A stretch of DNA of 64,000 nt. Source: G963665405 sp963665405 (GTDB lineage Bacteria > Chloroflexota > Dehalococcoidia > Lucifugimonadales > G963665405). The translations under genes were made by a program, and so were the position numbers. The DNA is taken from contig OY762261.2 in assembly GCA_963665405.2 (NCBI GenBank), forward strand, positions 682,001 through 746,000, given 5' to 3'. Shown piece after piece: positions 40,727-48,956 of the stretch (the stretch's first letter is position 1; every line of letters starts with the position of its first letter). The notes beneath the pieces are model-generated. The model ran no database searches. It had not been told where the DNA came from and saw nothing but the letters and a program-made list of their open reading frames with translations.

Positions 40727-42745
40727 ATCTACAAGTACTCGCGGTGGGACGGCACCCAGCAGGCGTTCGACCTGGACGAAGACGACGTCATGGACTCGTT
40801 GTCCAGGGAGTTGATGGCGCATGGGGACGTCGATCGCGCCCTCCGAAATCTTCTCCAGCGCGGACTACCTCGGGAGGGCCGCGGCCGGCCCACAGGCGGG
40901 CTCCGCAGCCTTCTCGGCCGGCTGAAGCAGCAGCGGCAGCGACAGCTTGAGCGCTACAACCTCGACTCACTCTTCGACGACCTCAAAGAGCGGCTACAGG
41001 ACATCGTAGACGCCGAAAGGGCCGGGATCGACCGGCGAGTCGACGAGGCTCGCAGGCAGGTGTCCGAGGCCGGAGAGCATGCCGAGGACCTCCAGGGACC
41101 GATGCGCGTTCTGGACGATCGGGCCCGCCGAAGTGTCGAGACCCTCGACGCGCTGCCCGAGAGCGCGGCCGGGGCCATCGGCGAGCTCAGGGGTTACGAC
41201 TTCATGGACCCCGAGGCCCGTCAGAGGTTCCAGGACCTGCTCGACTCCCTGAGTCAGCAGATGGTCCAGAGCCTGTTCAGCAGCCTTCGCGACCAGATCG
41301 CCGGCTTGACCCGGGAGCAGATGGACGAGCTCGGGGACATGGTGCGAGCCATCAACCGGATGCTGCAGGATCGCGCGATGGGCCTGGAGCCGGACTTCCA
41401 CGGCTTCATGGACCAGTTCGGCCCGTACTTCGACCCGGACAGGCCGTCGGATCTCGACGAGCTTATCGATCTCCTTCGCGGCCAGATGGCCGTCATGCAG
41501 TCCCTCGTCGACAGTATGACCCCCGAGATGCGCCAGGAGCTGACCTCGCTGATGCGATCGGCGGTGGACTCCGATCTGCTGGCGGAGCTCAACGAGCTTG
41601 CCTCGGAGATGGCCCTGATGTTCCCGCCCGGGGAGCTCGGCCGCGAGTACTCCTTCATGGGTGATGACCCCGCGACGCTGGAACAGGCCATGGACGTCAT
41701 GGGACAGCTCCAGGAGATGGACGACCTGGAGAAGCGGATTCGCGAGGTTGCGCGCGGCGGGCGGATCGAAGACATCGATCCCGGCCAGGTGGAGCAGCAT
41801 CTGGGAGAGGACGCCCGCCGAGAGTTGGAGAGGCTGCAGCAGGTGGCAAGGCAGCTCGAAGATGCGGGCTACCTGAGGCGCAAGGGCGACAGGCTCGAGC
41901 TCACTCCGAAGGCCGTTCGGAGGCTGGCCCAGAAGACTCTCGGGGAGATTTTCTCGGATCTGAGCAAGGGGCGGCTGGGCGCCCACGACATCCGCGAGCG
42001 GGGGCACGGGGGCGAGCACACGGGCGAAACTAAGCCCTACGAGTTCGGCGATCTATTCGACGTGGATATGCAGCGGAGCGTGTTCAACGCCATCCTGCGA
42101 GACGGTCCGGGCGTGCCGATCCGGATGGCGCCCCAGGACATGGAGGTACACCGCTCCGAGCATCAGACCCAGGTGGCGACGGTGCTGCTTTTGGACCAGA
42201 GCCGGTCCATGGGATTGTTCGACAGCTTCAGCGCTGCAAAGAGGGTGGCGCTGGCGCTCTACTACCTGGTGCTCAGCCGGTTCTCCCGAGACCGCCTCCA
42301 CATCATCGGATTCTCCGACTACGCGATGGAGATACGGGGCGACAACCTGCCGGAGCTGACCTGGAACTCCTGGACCCCGGGGACGAACATGCATCACGCG
42401 CTGATGATGTCGCGCAAGATACTCGCAAGGGAGAACGCCGCCAACAAGCAGGTGCTAATGATCACCGACGGCGAGCCGACCGCACATCTGGAGGGCGGCC
42501 AGGCCTACTTCAGCTATCCGCCCAGCTACCGGACGATCGAGGAGACGTTGAAAGAGGTGAAGCGGTGCACCCGGGAGCGGATCACCATCAACACGTTCAT
42601 GCTCGAGGCGAACAGCTCCCTCATCGACTTTGTGGACCAAATGACACGTATAAACGGCGGCCGCGCCTTCTACACGACCCCCAGCCAGCTGGGCAGGTAC
42701 GTCATGGTCGACTACCTGAACGGCCGCCGGAAGCGGATTGGATAG
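40727..42745 (+). CDS. VWA-domain protein with long helical N-terminal region, apparent ATC start
   Basis: This is a protein of about 672 residues. It begins IYKYSRWDGTQQAFDLDEDD and runs through a long Glu/Arg-rich helical region (about 30-445) into a von Willebrand A domain. The metal-ion site D-x-S-x-S reads LLLDQSRSMGLFDS, with PGTNMHHALMMS and MITDGEPTAH completing it. The conserved SRWDGTQ start lies upstream of the first standard start codon (ATG, 40790). In frame, ATC at 40727 is nine bases after GGAGG, or ATC at 40721 three bases after it. Such proteins usually pair with MoxR ATPases for metal-cofactor insertion or complex remodelling, but no MoxR gene is adjacent. Confidence 0.82.
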   Translation: MYKYSRWDGTQQAFDLDEDDVMDSLSRELMAHGDVDRALRNLLQRGLPREGRGRPTGGLRSLLGRLKQQRQRQLERYNLDSLFDDLKERLQDIVDAERAGIDRRVDEARRQVSEAGEHAEDLQGPMRVLDDRARRSVETLDALPESAAGAIGELRGYDFMDPEARQRFQDLLDSLSQQMVQSLFSSLRDQIAGLTREQMDELGDMVRAINRMLQDRAMGLEPDFHGFMDQFGPYFDPDRPSDLDELIDLLRGQMAVMQSLVDSMTPEMRQELTSLMRSAVDSDLLAELNELASEMALMFPPGELGREYSFMGDDPATLEQAMDVMGQLQEMDDLEKRIREVARGGRIEDIDPGQVEQHLGEDARRELERLQQVARQLEDAGYLRRKGDRLELTPKAVRRLAQKTLGEIFSDLSKGRLGAHDIRERGHGGEHTGETKPYEFGDLFDVDMQRSVFNAILRDGPGVPIRMAPQDMEVHRSEHQTQVATVLLLDQSRSMGLFDSFSAAKRVALALYYLVLSRFSRDRLHIIGFSDYAMEIRGDNLPELTWNSWTPGTNMHHALMMSRKILARENAANKQVLMITDGEPTAHLEGGQAYFSYPPSYRTIEETLKEVKRCTRERITINTFMLEANSSLIDFVDQMTRINGGRAFYTTPSQLGRYVMVDYLNGRRKRIG

Positions 42746-42804
42746 GGAGGACTAGGCCAGCTCTTCCCCAAGTCGGCGAGCCCGCATAAGCAGCGATCGT
42801 CCGT

Positions 42805-42905
42805 ATCCCCGTTTGGGGTGGTCTCCTTCCCGCCCACCCACCCTAAGAATTGGGCGCACCCCAAACCCCGCAAAGGGGGCCATGCCCCCTTTGGAACCCC
42901 CAATC
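42805..42905 (+). repeat. Dispersed repeat family B, copy 5
   Basis: GTTTGGGGTGGTCTCCTTCC, CGCCCACCCACCC, GCGCACCCCAAACCCCGC, hairpin AAAGGGGGC-CAT-GCCCCCTTT, GGAACCCCC. It lies in the 297-base gap before the DNA methyltransferase remnant. No gene is seen in the remainder. Confidence 0.82.
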
Positions 42906-43042
42906 GCGGCGCGGGTTGACCTAGTCCATCCCTCTGGGAGGGCCGACGAGCCCAAACGCCAGCTTGGGTTGCCGCGATCCCCAGCCACGGCTATCATGTC
43001 TTTCCTTCTGAGCTGCGATTCAAGCCTCGACAGGGATGATTT

Positions 43043-43992
43043 GTGCGAAACGCCCTCTACTACGGCGACAACCTGAGCGTCCTGCGGGAGCATATCCCCG
43101 ACGAATCGGTGGACCTCGTCTACCTTGACCCGCCGTTTAACTCCAACGCCTCCTACAACGTGCTCTTCAAGGAGAAGACGGGCGAGGAGTCGCCGGCGCA
43201 GATCAAGGCCTTCACCGACACCTGGGAGTGGACGCAGGAGACCGAGCGCGCTTTCGAGCAGGACATCATCCTGAATCCAAGCTCGGCCGCTGCGGTGAAG
43301 GACATGATTACGGCCCTCCGCCAGTTTGTGAGCCGCAACGCGCTGATGGCCTACCTGGTGATGATGACCCCCCGCCTGGTGGAGCTGCATCGTGTGATGA
43401 AGCCAACAGGAAGCCTCTACCTCCACTGCGACCCTACGGCGAGCCACTATTTGAAGCTGCTCATCGACGCCGTATTTGGCGCCAGGAACAGCCAGTCGAC
43501 GTTGGCAGTGCGAGAGCGCTCTGGGAGGATAATCCGTACGAGTTTGAGCACTGCGCCACCGCGCTGCTGGAGGCCTATCCTCAGGAGCGTAAGAAGGGCG
43601 CGGACAGGAGCATCGACGGGCTGGTGTACTTCGTTGACGGCCCGCGGCGCACGCCCCATAAGGCGGTGATCCAGGTGAAGGGCGGCCACGTGTCGTCGCC
43701 GCAGATACGCGATCTCAAGGGTGCGGTGGAGCGCGAGAAGGCGGCCCTGGGGCTGTTCATCACGCTGGCGGAGTCGACGAGGGAGATGCGGGTCGAGGCG
43801 GCCAGCTCGGGCTTCTTCCACTCCGACATCTGGGACCGGGACTACCCCAAGATTCAGATACGGACGGTGCAAGAGCTTCTGGGGGGCAGCCAGTTCGAGA
43901 TACCGGCTCGGCCTCCTATGTACCAGGCCGCCCAGCGGGTGCGGCGCTCCGAAGGACGGCAAGCAACCCTGGACGAAGCAGTGACCGGGTAA
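43043..43992 (+). pseudogene. Internally deleted DNA methyltransferase/Mrr-type endonuclease fusion
   Basis: The first 150 codons (from GTG 43043) encode the N-terminus of an N6-adenine/N4-cytosine DNA methylase: ALYYGDNLSVLREHIPDESV, catalytic DPPFNSN and LYLHCDPTASHYLKLLIDAV. At about 43490 the match stops and the frame ends in unrelated residues at 43669. From about 43520, another frame ending at 43992 encodes a restriction-endonuclease-like (Mrr_cat) C-terminus: KKGADRSIDGLVYF, IQVKGGHVSSPQIRDLKG, REKAALGLFITL. Intact relatives are much longer, so a middle segment is lost with a frameshift. It is probably inactive. Confidence 0.8.
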
Positions 43993-44078
43993 CTGCGGCG
44001 CCCGGCCTGCCGGTCCCCCTACCGCTCGGCTAGGTCGAAGGGGAGCTTTCGAGACGATCGGGTATCTCCGAGGAAAGA

Positions 44079-47000
44079 CTAGGCCAGAGCCGCCGTAAGC
44101 TCTTTCTTGAAGTCGGCCAGCTTTGTCACGGTGGCCATCAGGGCCGCCTCCCAGTCGTATCCGTGCCTCCCCAGGTCCAGACGTATCCGGCTGTTGCCGA
44201 CCTGCGCACCCTGCCCCAGCACCCGCTGGACCGCGGTCCGCGCGCCGCCGACCTGGTCCCTCAGACGCAACACGATGTTCTCGTCGTCCTTCGAGATTGA
44301 CTTGATGCCGGCCTCCTGCGCCCGGAGCTTCAGCCGCGTGACGAACAGGAGGTTCTGGACCTGCCAGGGCGGCGGCCCAAAGCGGTCGACGAGCTCGGCC
44401 TCCATCGCGTCGATCCCCTCGTCGCTCTCCAGCTTGATCATCCGCTGGTAGATGTCCAGCCTGGTGGACAGATCGGAGATAAACTCGTCTGGTATGCCGG
44501 CTGGCATGCCGAGGTCTACGCTCGGAGCGACCTCCCGCGAGGGTCCGAGCACGTTGGAGATAGGGTCGACGCCCGGCTGCTCCTCACCGGCCTCCAGCTC
44601 GGGTCCGATCGCCGGGACTGAATCGGTGCCGGTCCCGTTCTGTGAGGCTACGCCGCGCGCCCGGACGTCTTCGACGGCCTGCTCGAGCATCCGAGTGTAC
44701 AGGTCGAAACCGACCGCGTGGATGTGTCCGCTCTGCTGGGACCCGAGGATGTTCCCGGCTCCCCTGATCTCCAGGTCCTTCATCGCGATACGGAACCCCG
44801 CTCCCAGCTCGGTCGCGGCCAGCATCGTCTTCAGCCGCTTCTCGGCGGTCTCGGTCAGGCTCCTGGCCTTCGGAATCAGCAGGTAGGAGTAGGCGCGCCT
44901 GGCGCCGCGACCGACCCTCCCTCGGAGCTGATACAGCTGGGAGAGTCCGAAGGTGTCGGCGCGGTCGACAATCAGGGTGTTGACGTTGGGGATGTCCAGG
45001 CCGGACTCTATGATCGTCGTGCACACCAGCACGTCCATCTTGCCCTCGGAGAAGGCCAGCATCGTCTCTTCGAGCCGCGACTCGGGCATCTGTCCGTGCG
45101 CGACTCCGACCTCCGCCTCCGGCACGAGCCGCCGGATGTAGCCGGCCATGTAGTCGATGCTGTGGACCCTGTTGTGTAGGAAGTAGACCTGGCCCTGCCG
45201 GTCCAGCTCGCGGAGGATCGCCTCCCTGATCAGCTCGTCGCTGAACTCCGAGACGTAGGTCTTGATGGGCAGGCGCTCCTCCGGCGGCGTCTCGATCATA
45301 CTCATGTCGCGGATGCCGGCGAGAGACATGTGCAGCGTGCGCGGGATGGGAGTGGCGGTGAGGGTCAGAACGTCCACCTCGCTGCGCATCTGCTTGAGCC
45401 GCTCTTTGTGAGCGACCCCGAACCGCTGCTCCTCGTCGACGATGACCAGCGCCAGCTTGGCAAAGGTGACGTCCTTCTGTACCAGGCGATGGGTGCCGAT
45501 GCAGATGTCGACGGTGCCGTTCGCGAGCCCCTCAAGAACCTGCCGCTGCTCGTAATCTGTGCGGAAGCGGCTCAGGACCTCGACCTTGATGGGGTATGCG
45601 CTGAGACGCTGCGAGAAGGTCGCATAGTGCTGCTGGGCCAGCACGGTCGTCGGCACGAGCACGGCGACCTGCTTCCCGTCCATGACCGCTTTGAAGGCCG
45701 CCCGAAGCGCGATCTCGGTCTTGCCGTATCCGACGTCGCCACACACGAGCCGGTCCATCGGCCTGCTGCGCTCCATGTCCGCTCGCACTTCCGCCATCGT
45801 CTCGAGCTGGTCGGGCGTCTCCTCGTATGGGAACGAGTCCTCGAGCTCGACCTGCCAGGGCGTGTCGGGTCCGAACGCGATCCCCTCGACCGCCTCGCGG
45901 GTCGCGTAAAGCGTCAGGAGCTCCGACGCCATCTCTCGGGTGGAGCGGGCGACCCTCTCTTTGGTCCTTGTCCACTCCTGGCTCCCCAGGCGGGTGAGCG
46001 TCGGAGCCCGGTCCATTGGGGCGACGTAGGGGGTCAACCGGTCCAGATGCTCCATCGGGACGTACAGCTTGTCGCCGGCGGCGTACTGGAGGATCAGGTA
46101 CTCTCTCTCGCTCTGATCCGACGGAGACGTGCCCGTGCCGGCGAACTTGGCGATGCCGTGCTCGACGTGGACAACGAAGTCCCCCGGCCTCAGCTCCGTG
46201 AGGAGCGCCTCGCGCCGGGCCGATCTTCGCCGGGTGGTCCGCCGCTGCTTGGCCACCCCGAATATCTCGGAGTCGCCGAACAGCACGAGCTTGTGGTCGT
46301 CCGCCGTCAGGGAGAATCCCTCGGAGAGCCCGGCGCCACTCGACTGGACGATGGTGATGGAGCCGGGACCCGGCGGCCCGCTCAGCGATTGAATCAGCTC
46401 GGCATGGACCCCTCTCTCCTCCAGGATCTCCCCCAGCCGCTTGGGAAGCGAGGTGACGGCGACGACCCTGTGGGCCTCCGCAGCCAGCTCCTGAGCCTCC
46501 TCGGCGAACTTGTCCAGCCGGCCCAGAAAGCGCGGCGCCGAGGAGAACGGAAGGACAAAGACATCCCGGTGTGCCAGGTCGTCGGCCCCCCACGGCGTGA
46601 TGTCCAGACGCCTGGGGAACCGGTCCAGCATCATCTCCACCTCGGACCACAGAAGGTGCGACGACGGGAAGTTGCGGGGGAGCTCCCCTCGCCCCTCTTT
46701 GATCTCTCTGAGCTCGTGGGCCCTCTCGTCGGCGTCCCAGGCGGCCGCGACGACATCGGATGGCTTGCTCCGGACCAGTACCGCGTCCTCGGAGAAGTAG
46801 TCCAGCAGGCTGCCGTGGTTGAAGAGGCCCGAATAGAACTCGAGCTCCTCTACGTCGAGGCCGTCCAGCAGCGTGTTGAACTCCTCTGTGAGACGCTCCT
46901 TTGTGGCGCCGGTGCAATTCGATACGTCCATCGAGGACAGGCGCCTGTCCAGCTCGTCGCGGCTGGACAGGGCCGGCAGCGTCTCGGCGGCGGGGATGAC

Positions 47001-47684
47001 GGTCACCGAATCGATGACGTCGGTGGAGAGCTGGGTCGCCGGATCGAACCGCCGAATGCTGTCTATCTGGTCTCCCCACAGCTCTATGCGGACCGGAGAA
47101 GACGCGGCGACCGGGAATATGTCGAGGATCCCGCCACGGCGGCTCACGTCTCCCGGCGCCTCCGCGACCGGCCCGAACCTGTACCCAATCTTGCGCCACA
47201 GGTCCAGCAGGTCGTTCAGGTCGATCTCGTCGTTCGTCCGAAGGGTGTGCCGACCTAGGGAGAAGTGGTCACGGGTGAGGGTCTTCTGGGCCACGGCCGT
47301 GGCCGAGGCCACAACGATGGGAGCCACTGACTCGTCTCGTGTCTCCGCCAGATTCGACAGCGTCCTCAGGCGCTCATGGACCGTATGCGTGTCGGACACC
47401 AGCCGCTCGAAGGGCAGCGTCTCCGTTTCGGGAAAGTGGAGGACCTGGGCATCCGCCCCAGCCCAGACCGCCATCTGTTCGTACAGACGCCTGGCCTCTT
47501 CGGGACGGGGCGCGATGACAAGCATCGGCGCCCCCAGGTGCTGCCACAGGGTCGACAGAAGGAACGGAACGGCGTCCTCCACCACCTGCACGCGCGCGTT
47601 GGCGCGTGTTTCGCGGAGCAGCCGGCTCAACTGTTTGTACTGGGGCACCGCTTCGAGCAGGCTCCCCAGCGCCGCTAGGCTCAT
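44079..47684 (-). CDS. mfd: Transcription-repair coupling factor
   Basis: This 1201-residue Mfd displaces stalled RNA polymerase and recruits UvrA. The N-terminal UvrB-like module has FPETETLPFERLVSD, then RRGGILDIFPV. The CarD-like polymerase-interaction domain has LRPGDFVVHVEHGIAKF. The SF2 translocase has Walker A VCGDVGYGKTEIALRAAF, DEEQ box VDEEQRFGVAHKE, TLTATPIPRTLHM and motif VI QLYQLRGRVGRGARRAY. The TRCF C-terminal domain begins near PDEFISDLSTRLDIYQR. It has full length and all domains. It is last of four closely spaced minus-strand genes. Confidence 0.96.
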   Translation of the reverse strand: MSLAALGSLLEAVPQYKQLSRLLRETRANARVQVVEDAVPFLLSTLWQHLGAPMLVIAPRPEEARRLYEQMAVWAGADAQVLHFPETETLPFERLVSDTHTVHERLRTLSNLAETRDESVAPIVVASATAVAQKTLTRDHFSLGRHTLRTNDEIDLNDLLDLWRKIGYRFGPVAEAPGDVSRRGGILDIFPVAASSPVRIELWGDQIDSIRRFDPATQLSTDVIDSVTVIPAAETLPALSSRDELDRRLSSMDVSNCTGATKERLTEEFNTLLDGLDVEELEFYSGLFNHGSLLDYFSEDAVLVRSKPSDVVAAAWDADERAHELREIKEGRGELPRNFPSSHLLWSEVEMMLDRFPRRLDITPWGADDLAHRDVFVLPFSSAPRFLGRLDKFAEEAQELAAEAHRVVAVTSLPKRLGEILEERGVHAELIQSLSGPPGPGSITIVQSSGAGLSEGFSLTADDHKLVLFGDSEIFGVAKQRRTTRRRSARREALLTELRPGDFVVHVEHGIAKFAGTGTSPSDQSEREYLILQYAAGDKLYVPMEHLDRLTPYVAPMDRAPTLTRLGSQEWTRTKERVARSTREMASELLTLYATREAVEGIAFGPDTPWQVELEDSFPYEETPDQLETMAEVRADMERSRPMDRLVCGDVGYGKTEIALRAAFKAVMDGKQVAVLVPTTVLAQQHYATFSQRLSAYPIKVEVLSRFRTDYEQRQVLEGLANGTVDICIGTHRLVQKDVTFAKLALVIVDEEQRFGVAHKERLKQMRSEVDVLTLTATPIPRTLHMSLAGIRDMSMIETPPEERLPIKTYVSEFSDELIREAILRELDRQGQVYFLHNRVHSIDYMAGYIRRLVPEAEVGVAHGQMPESRLEETMLAFSEGKMDVLVCTTIIESGLDIPNVNTLIVDRADTFGLSQLYQLRGRVGRGARRAYSYLLIPKARSLTETAEKRLKTMLAATELGAGFRIAMKDLEIRGAGNILGSQQSGHIHAVGFDLYTRMLEQAVEDVRARGVASQNGTGTDSVPAIGPELEAGEEQPGVDPISNVLGPSREVAPSVDLGMPAGIPDEFISDLSTRLDIYQRMIKLESDEGIDAMEAELVDRFGPPPWQVQNLLFVTRLKLRAQEAGIKSISKDDENIVLRLRDQVGGARTAVQRVLGQGAQVGNSRIRLDLGRHGYDWEAALMATVTKLADFKKELTAALA

Positions 47685-47793
47685 ACGTCTCCCGGGCCTG
47701 TCTCTTGTCCCTGGCGCCGCACTCCGGGACGCCGAACAGGGCCGCCCCCGGCGTCCGGGGCCAGCCCGATAGGACTATTCTAGCACGCGAGGC

Positions 47794-48918
47794 TCAGCCG
47801 GGAGCGGCCTCCACGAACCTCTCCGGCGTGCAGGGATCGATCGACAGGTCGGTCGCGCCGTCGACGATCAGGTCTGCGACGGATTTACCGATGGCCGGGC
47901 TGAGGAGGATCCCTTTTCGACCTGCTCCGGTCGCGAGATAGACGTCGTCCCAACCCGGCGCTCTGCCGACGATGGGAAGCCAGTCTGGCGTGACCGGGCG
48001 GAGGCAGGCCGTCTGCTTGACCACCCGAGCCTCCGCGACGGCCGGCATCATGCGGGATGCGGCATCTAGGATCGACCTCTTCGCGGAGTCGCTCGTCTCC
48101 AGGTCGAAGCCGCGCCGCTCTTCGGTCGTACCCGCCCAGACAAGCCCGTCCGGCTTCTGATAGACCGCCGCCCCGGCCCAGGCAAAGTCGTAGGACAGCT
48201 CCGGTCCCGGCATCTCCAAACGAAGAAGCTCACCCTTTACCGGCTCGACAGGGACCGTGATCCCGAGCCACTCGCCGCCCTCCATCGACCACGGCCCTGT
48301 CGCAAGGACGGCTGCACCGCAGGAGATCTCTCCGTCCGGCAGGACGACCCTGAGTCCGGAGCCACCTGTCTCCACTCCGGTGACACAGGACTGGACGATT
48401 CTAGCGCCCAGCACCTCGGCACTCTTCGCCAGCGCCATCGTGTACTTGAGGCTGTCGAGGCTGGCGTTTCCGCTCGCGCAGACCGCGTCGATCAGGTCTG
48501 GGGCGATCCGGGGTTCCAGGGCGAGGACTTCTTGACGATCGAGACGTCGTGCCGAGAAGCCCTGCGACGCTTCGAAGACCTGGACCGTCTCGTCCAGATC
48601 GGCGATCTCGTCCTCCCCGAAGGCCACCTTGACCATCGAGACGGTGCGAGGCTGAAAGTCGAGGCCGGACTCGCCGAGGAGCTCGTCCCAGAGGCCAAGA
48701 TGCATCCAGAAGGACTCGATCGCCAGCGGGCCCAGCGGTCCCGGAATCCCGGCGCCCTGGAGTGGATTCAGCCCGCCGGCCGAGTACCCGGACGCCCGGC
48801 TCCCGATGCCCTCACTCTCGACGATAGTCACACCGACACCGGCGCGGGCCAGGTAGTAGGCAACGGCACAACCGGCGGCACCGCCGCCGGCCACGACAAC
48901 ATCGGTCGTTTGGGTCAT
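47794..48918 (-). CDS. FAD-dependent oxidoreductase (DAO/glycine oxidase-like)
   Basis: This 374-residue flavoprotein has the Rossmann signature VVVAGGGAAGCAVAYYLARAG, the E of VTIVESEGIGSRASG binding the ribose, AAVLATGPWS in the middle, and a C-terminal LPIVGRAPGWDDVYLATGAGRKGILLSPAIG. The order matches the D-amino-acid/glycine oxidase (ThiO-like) family, which oxidises amino groups with O2. The ATG at 48918 is chosen; upstream in-frame codons run into the DUF5671 gene. A ThiO role would fit thiamine synthesis, but no thiG is near. Confidence 0.87.
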   Translation of the reverse strand: MTQTTDVVVAGGGAAGCAVAYYLARAGVGVTIVESEGIGSRASGYSAGGLNPLQGAGIPGPLGPLAIESFWMHLGLWDELLGESGLDFQPRTVSMVKVAFGEDEIADLDETVQVFEASQGFSARRLDRQEVLALEPRIAPDLIDAVCASGNASLDSLKYTMALAKSAEVLGARIVQSCVTGVETGGSGLRVVLPDGEISCGAAVLATGPWSMEGGEWLGITVPVEPVKGELLRLEMPGPELSYDFAWAGAAVYQKPDGLVWAGTTEERRGFDLETSDSAKRSILDAASRMMPAVAEARVVKQTACLRPVTPDWLPIVGRAPGWDDVYLATGAGRKGILLSPAIGKSVADLIVDGATDLSIDPCTPERFVEAAPG

Positions 48919-48956
48919 TTCTTCAAGCCGCTCACGACGGAGTGGACGGCACCACT

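Noticed and set aside
45330..47258. A 642-codon plus-strand ORF opposite mfd
   Set aside because: It is antisense to conserved Mfd motifs, rich in Arg/Gly/Leu with no domain. This is a normal shadow in high-GC coding sequence.
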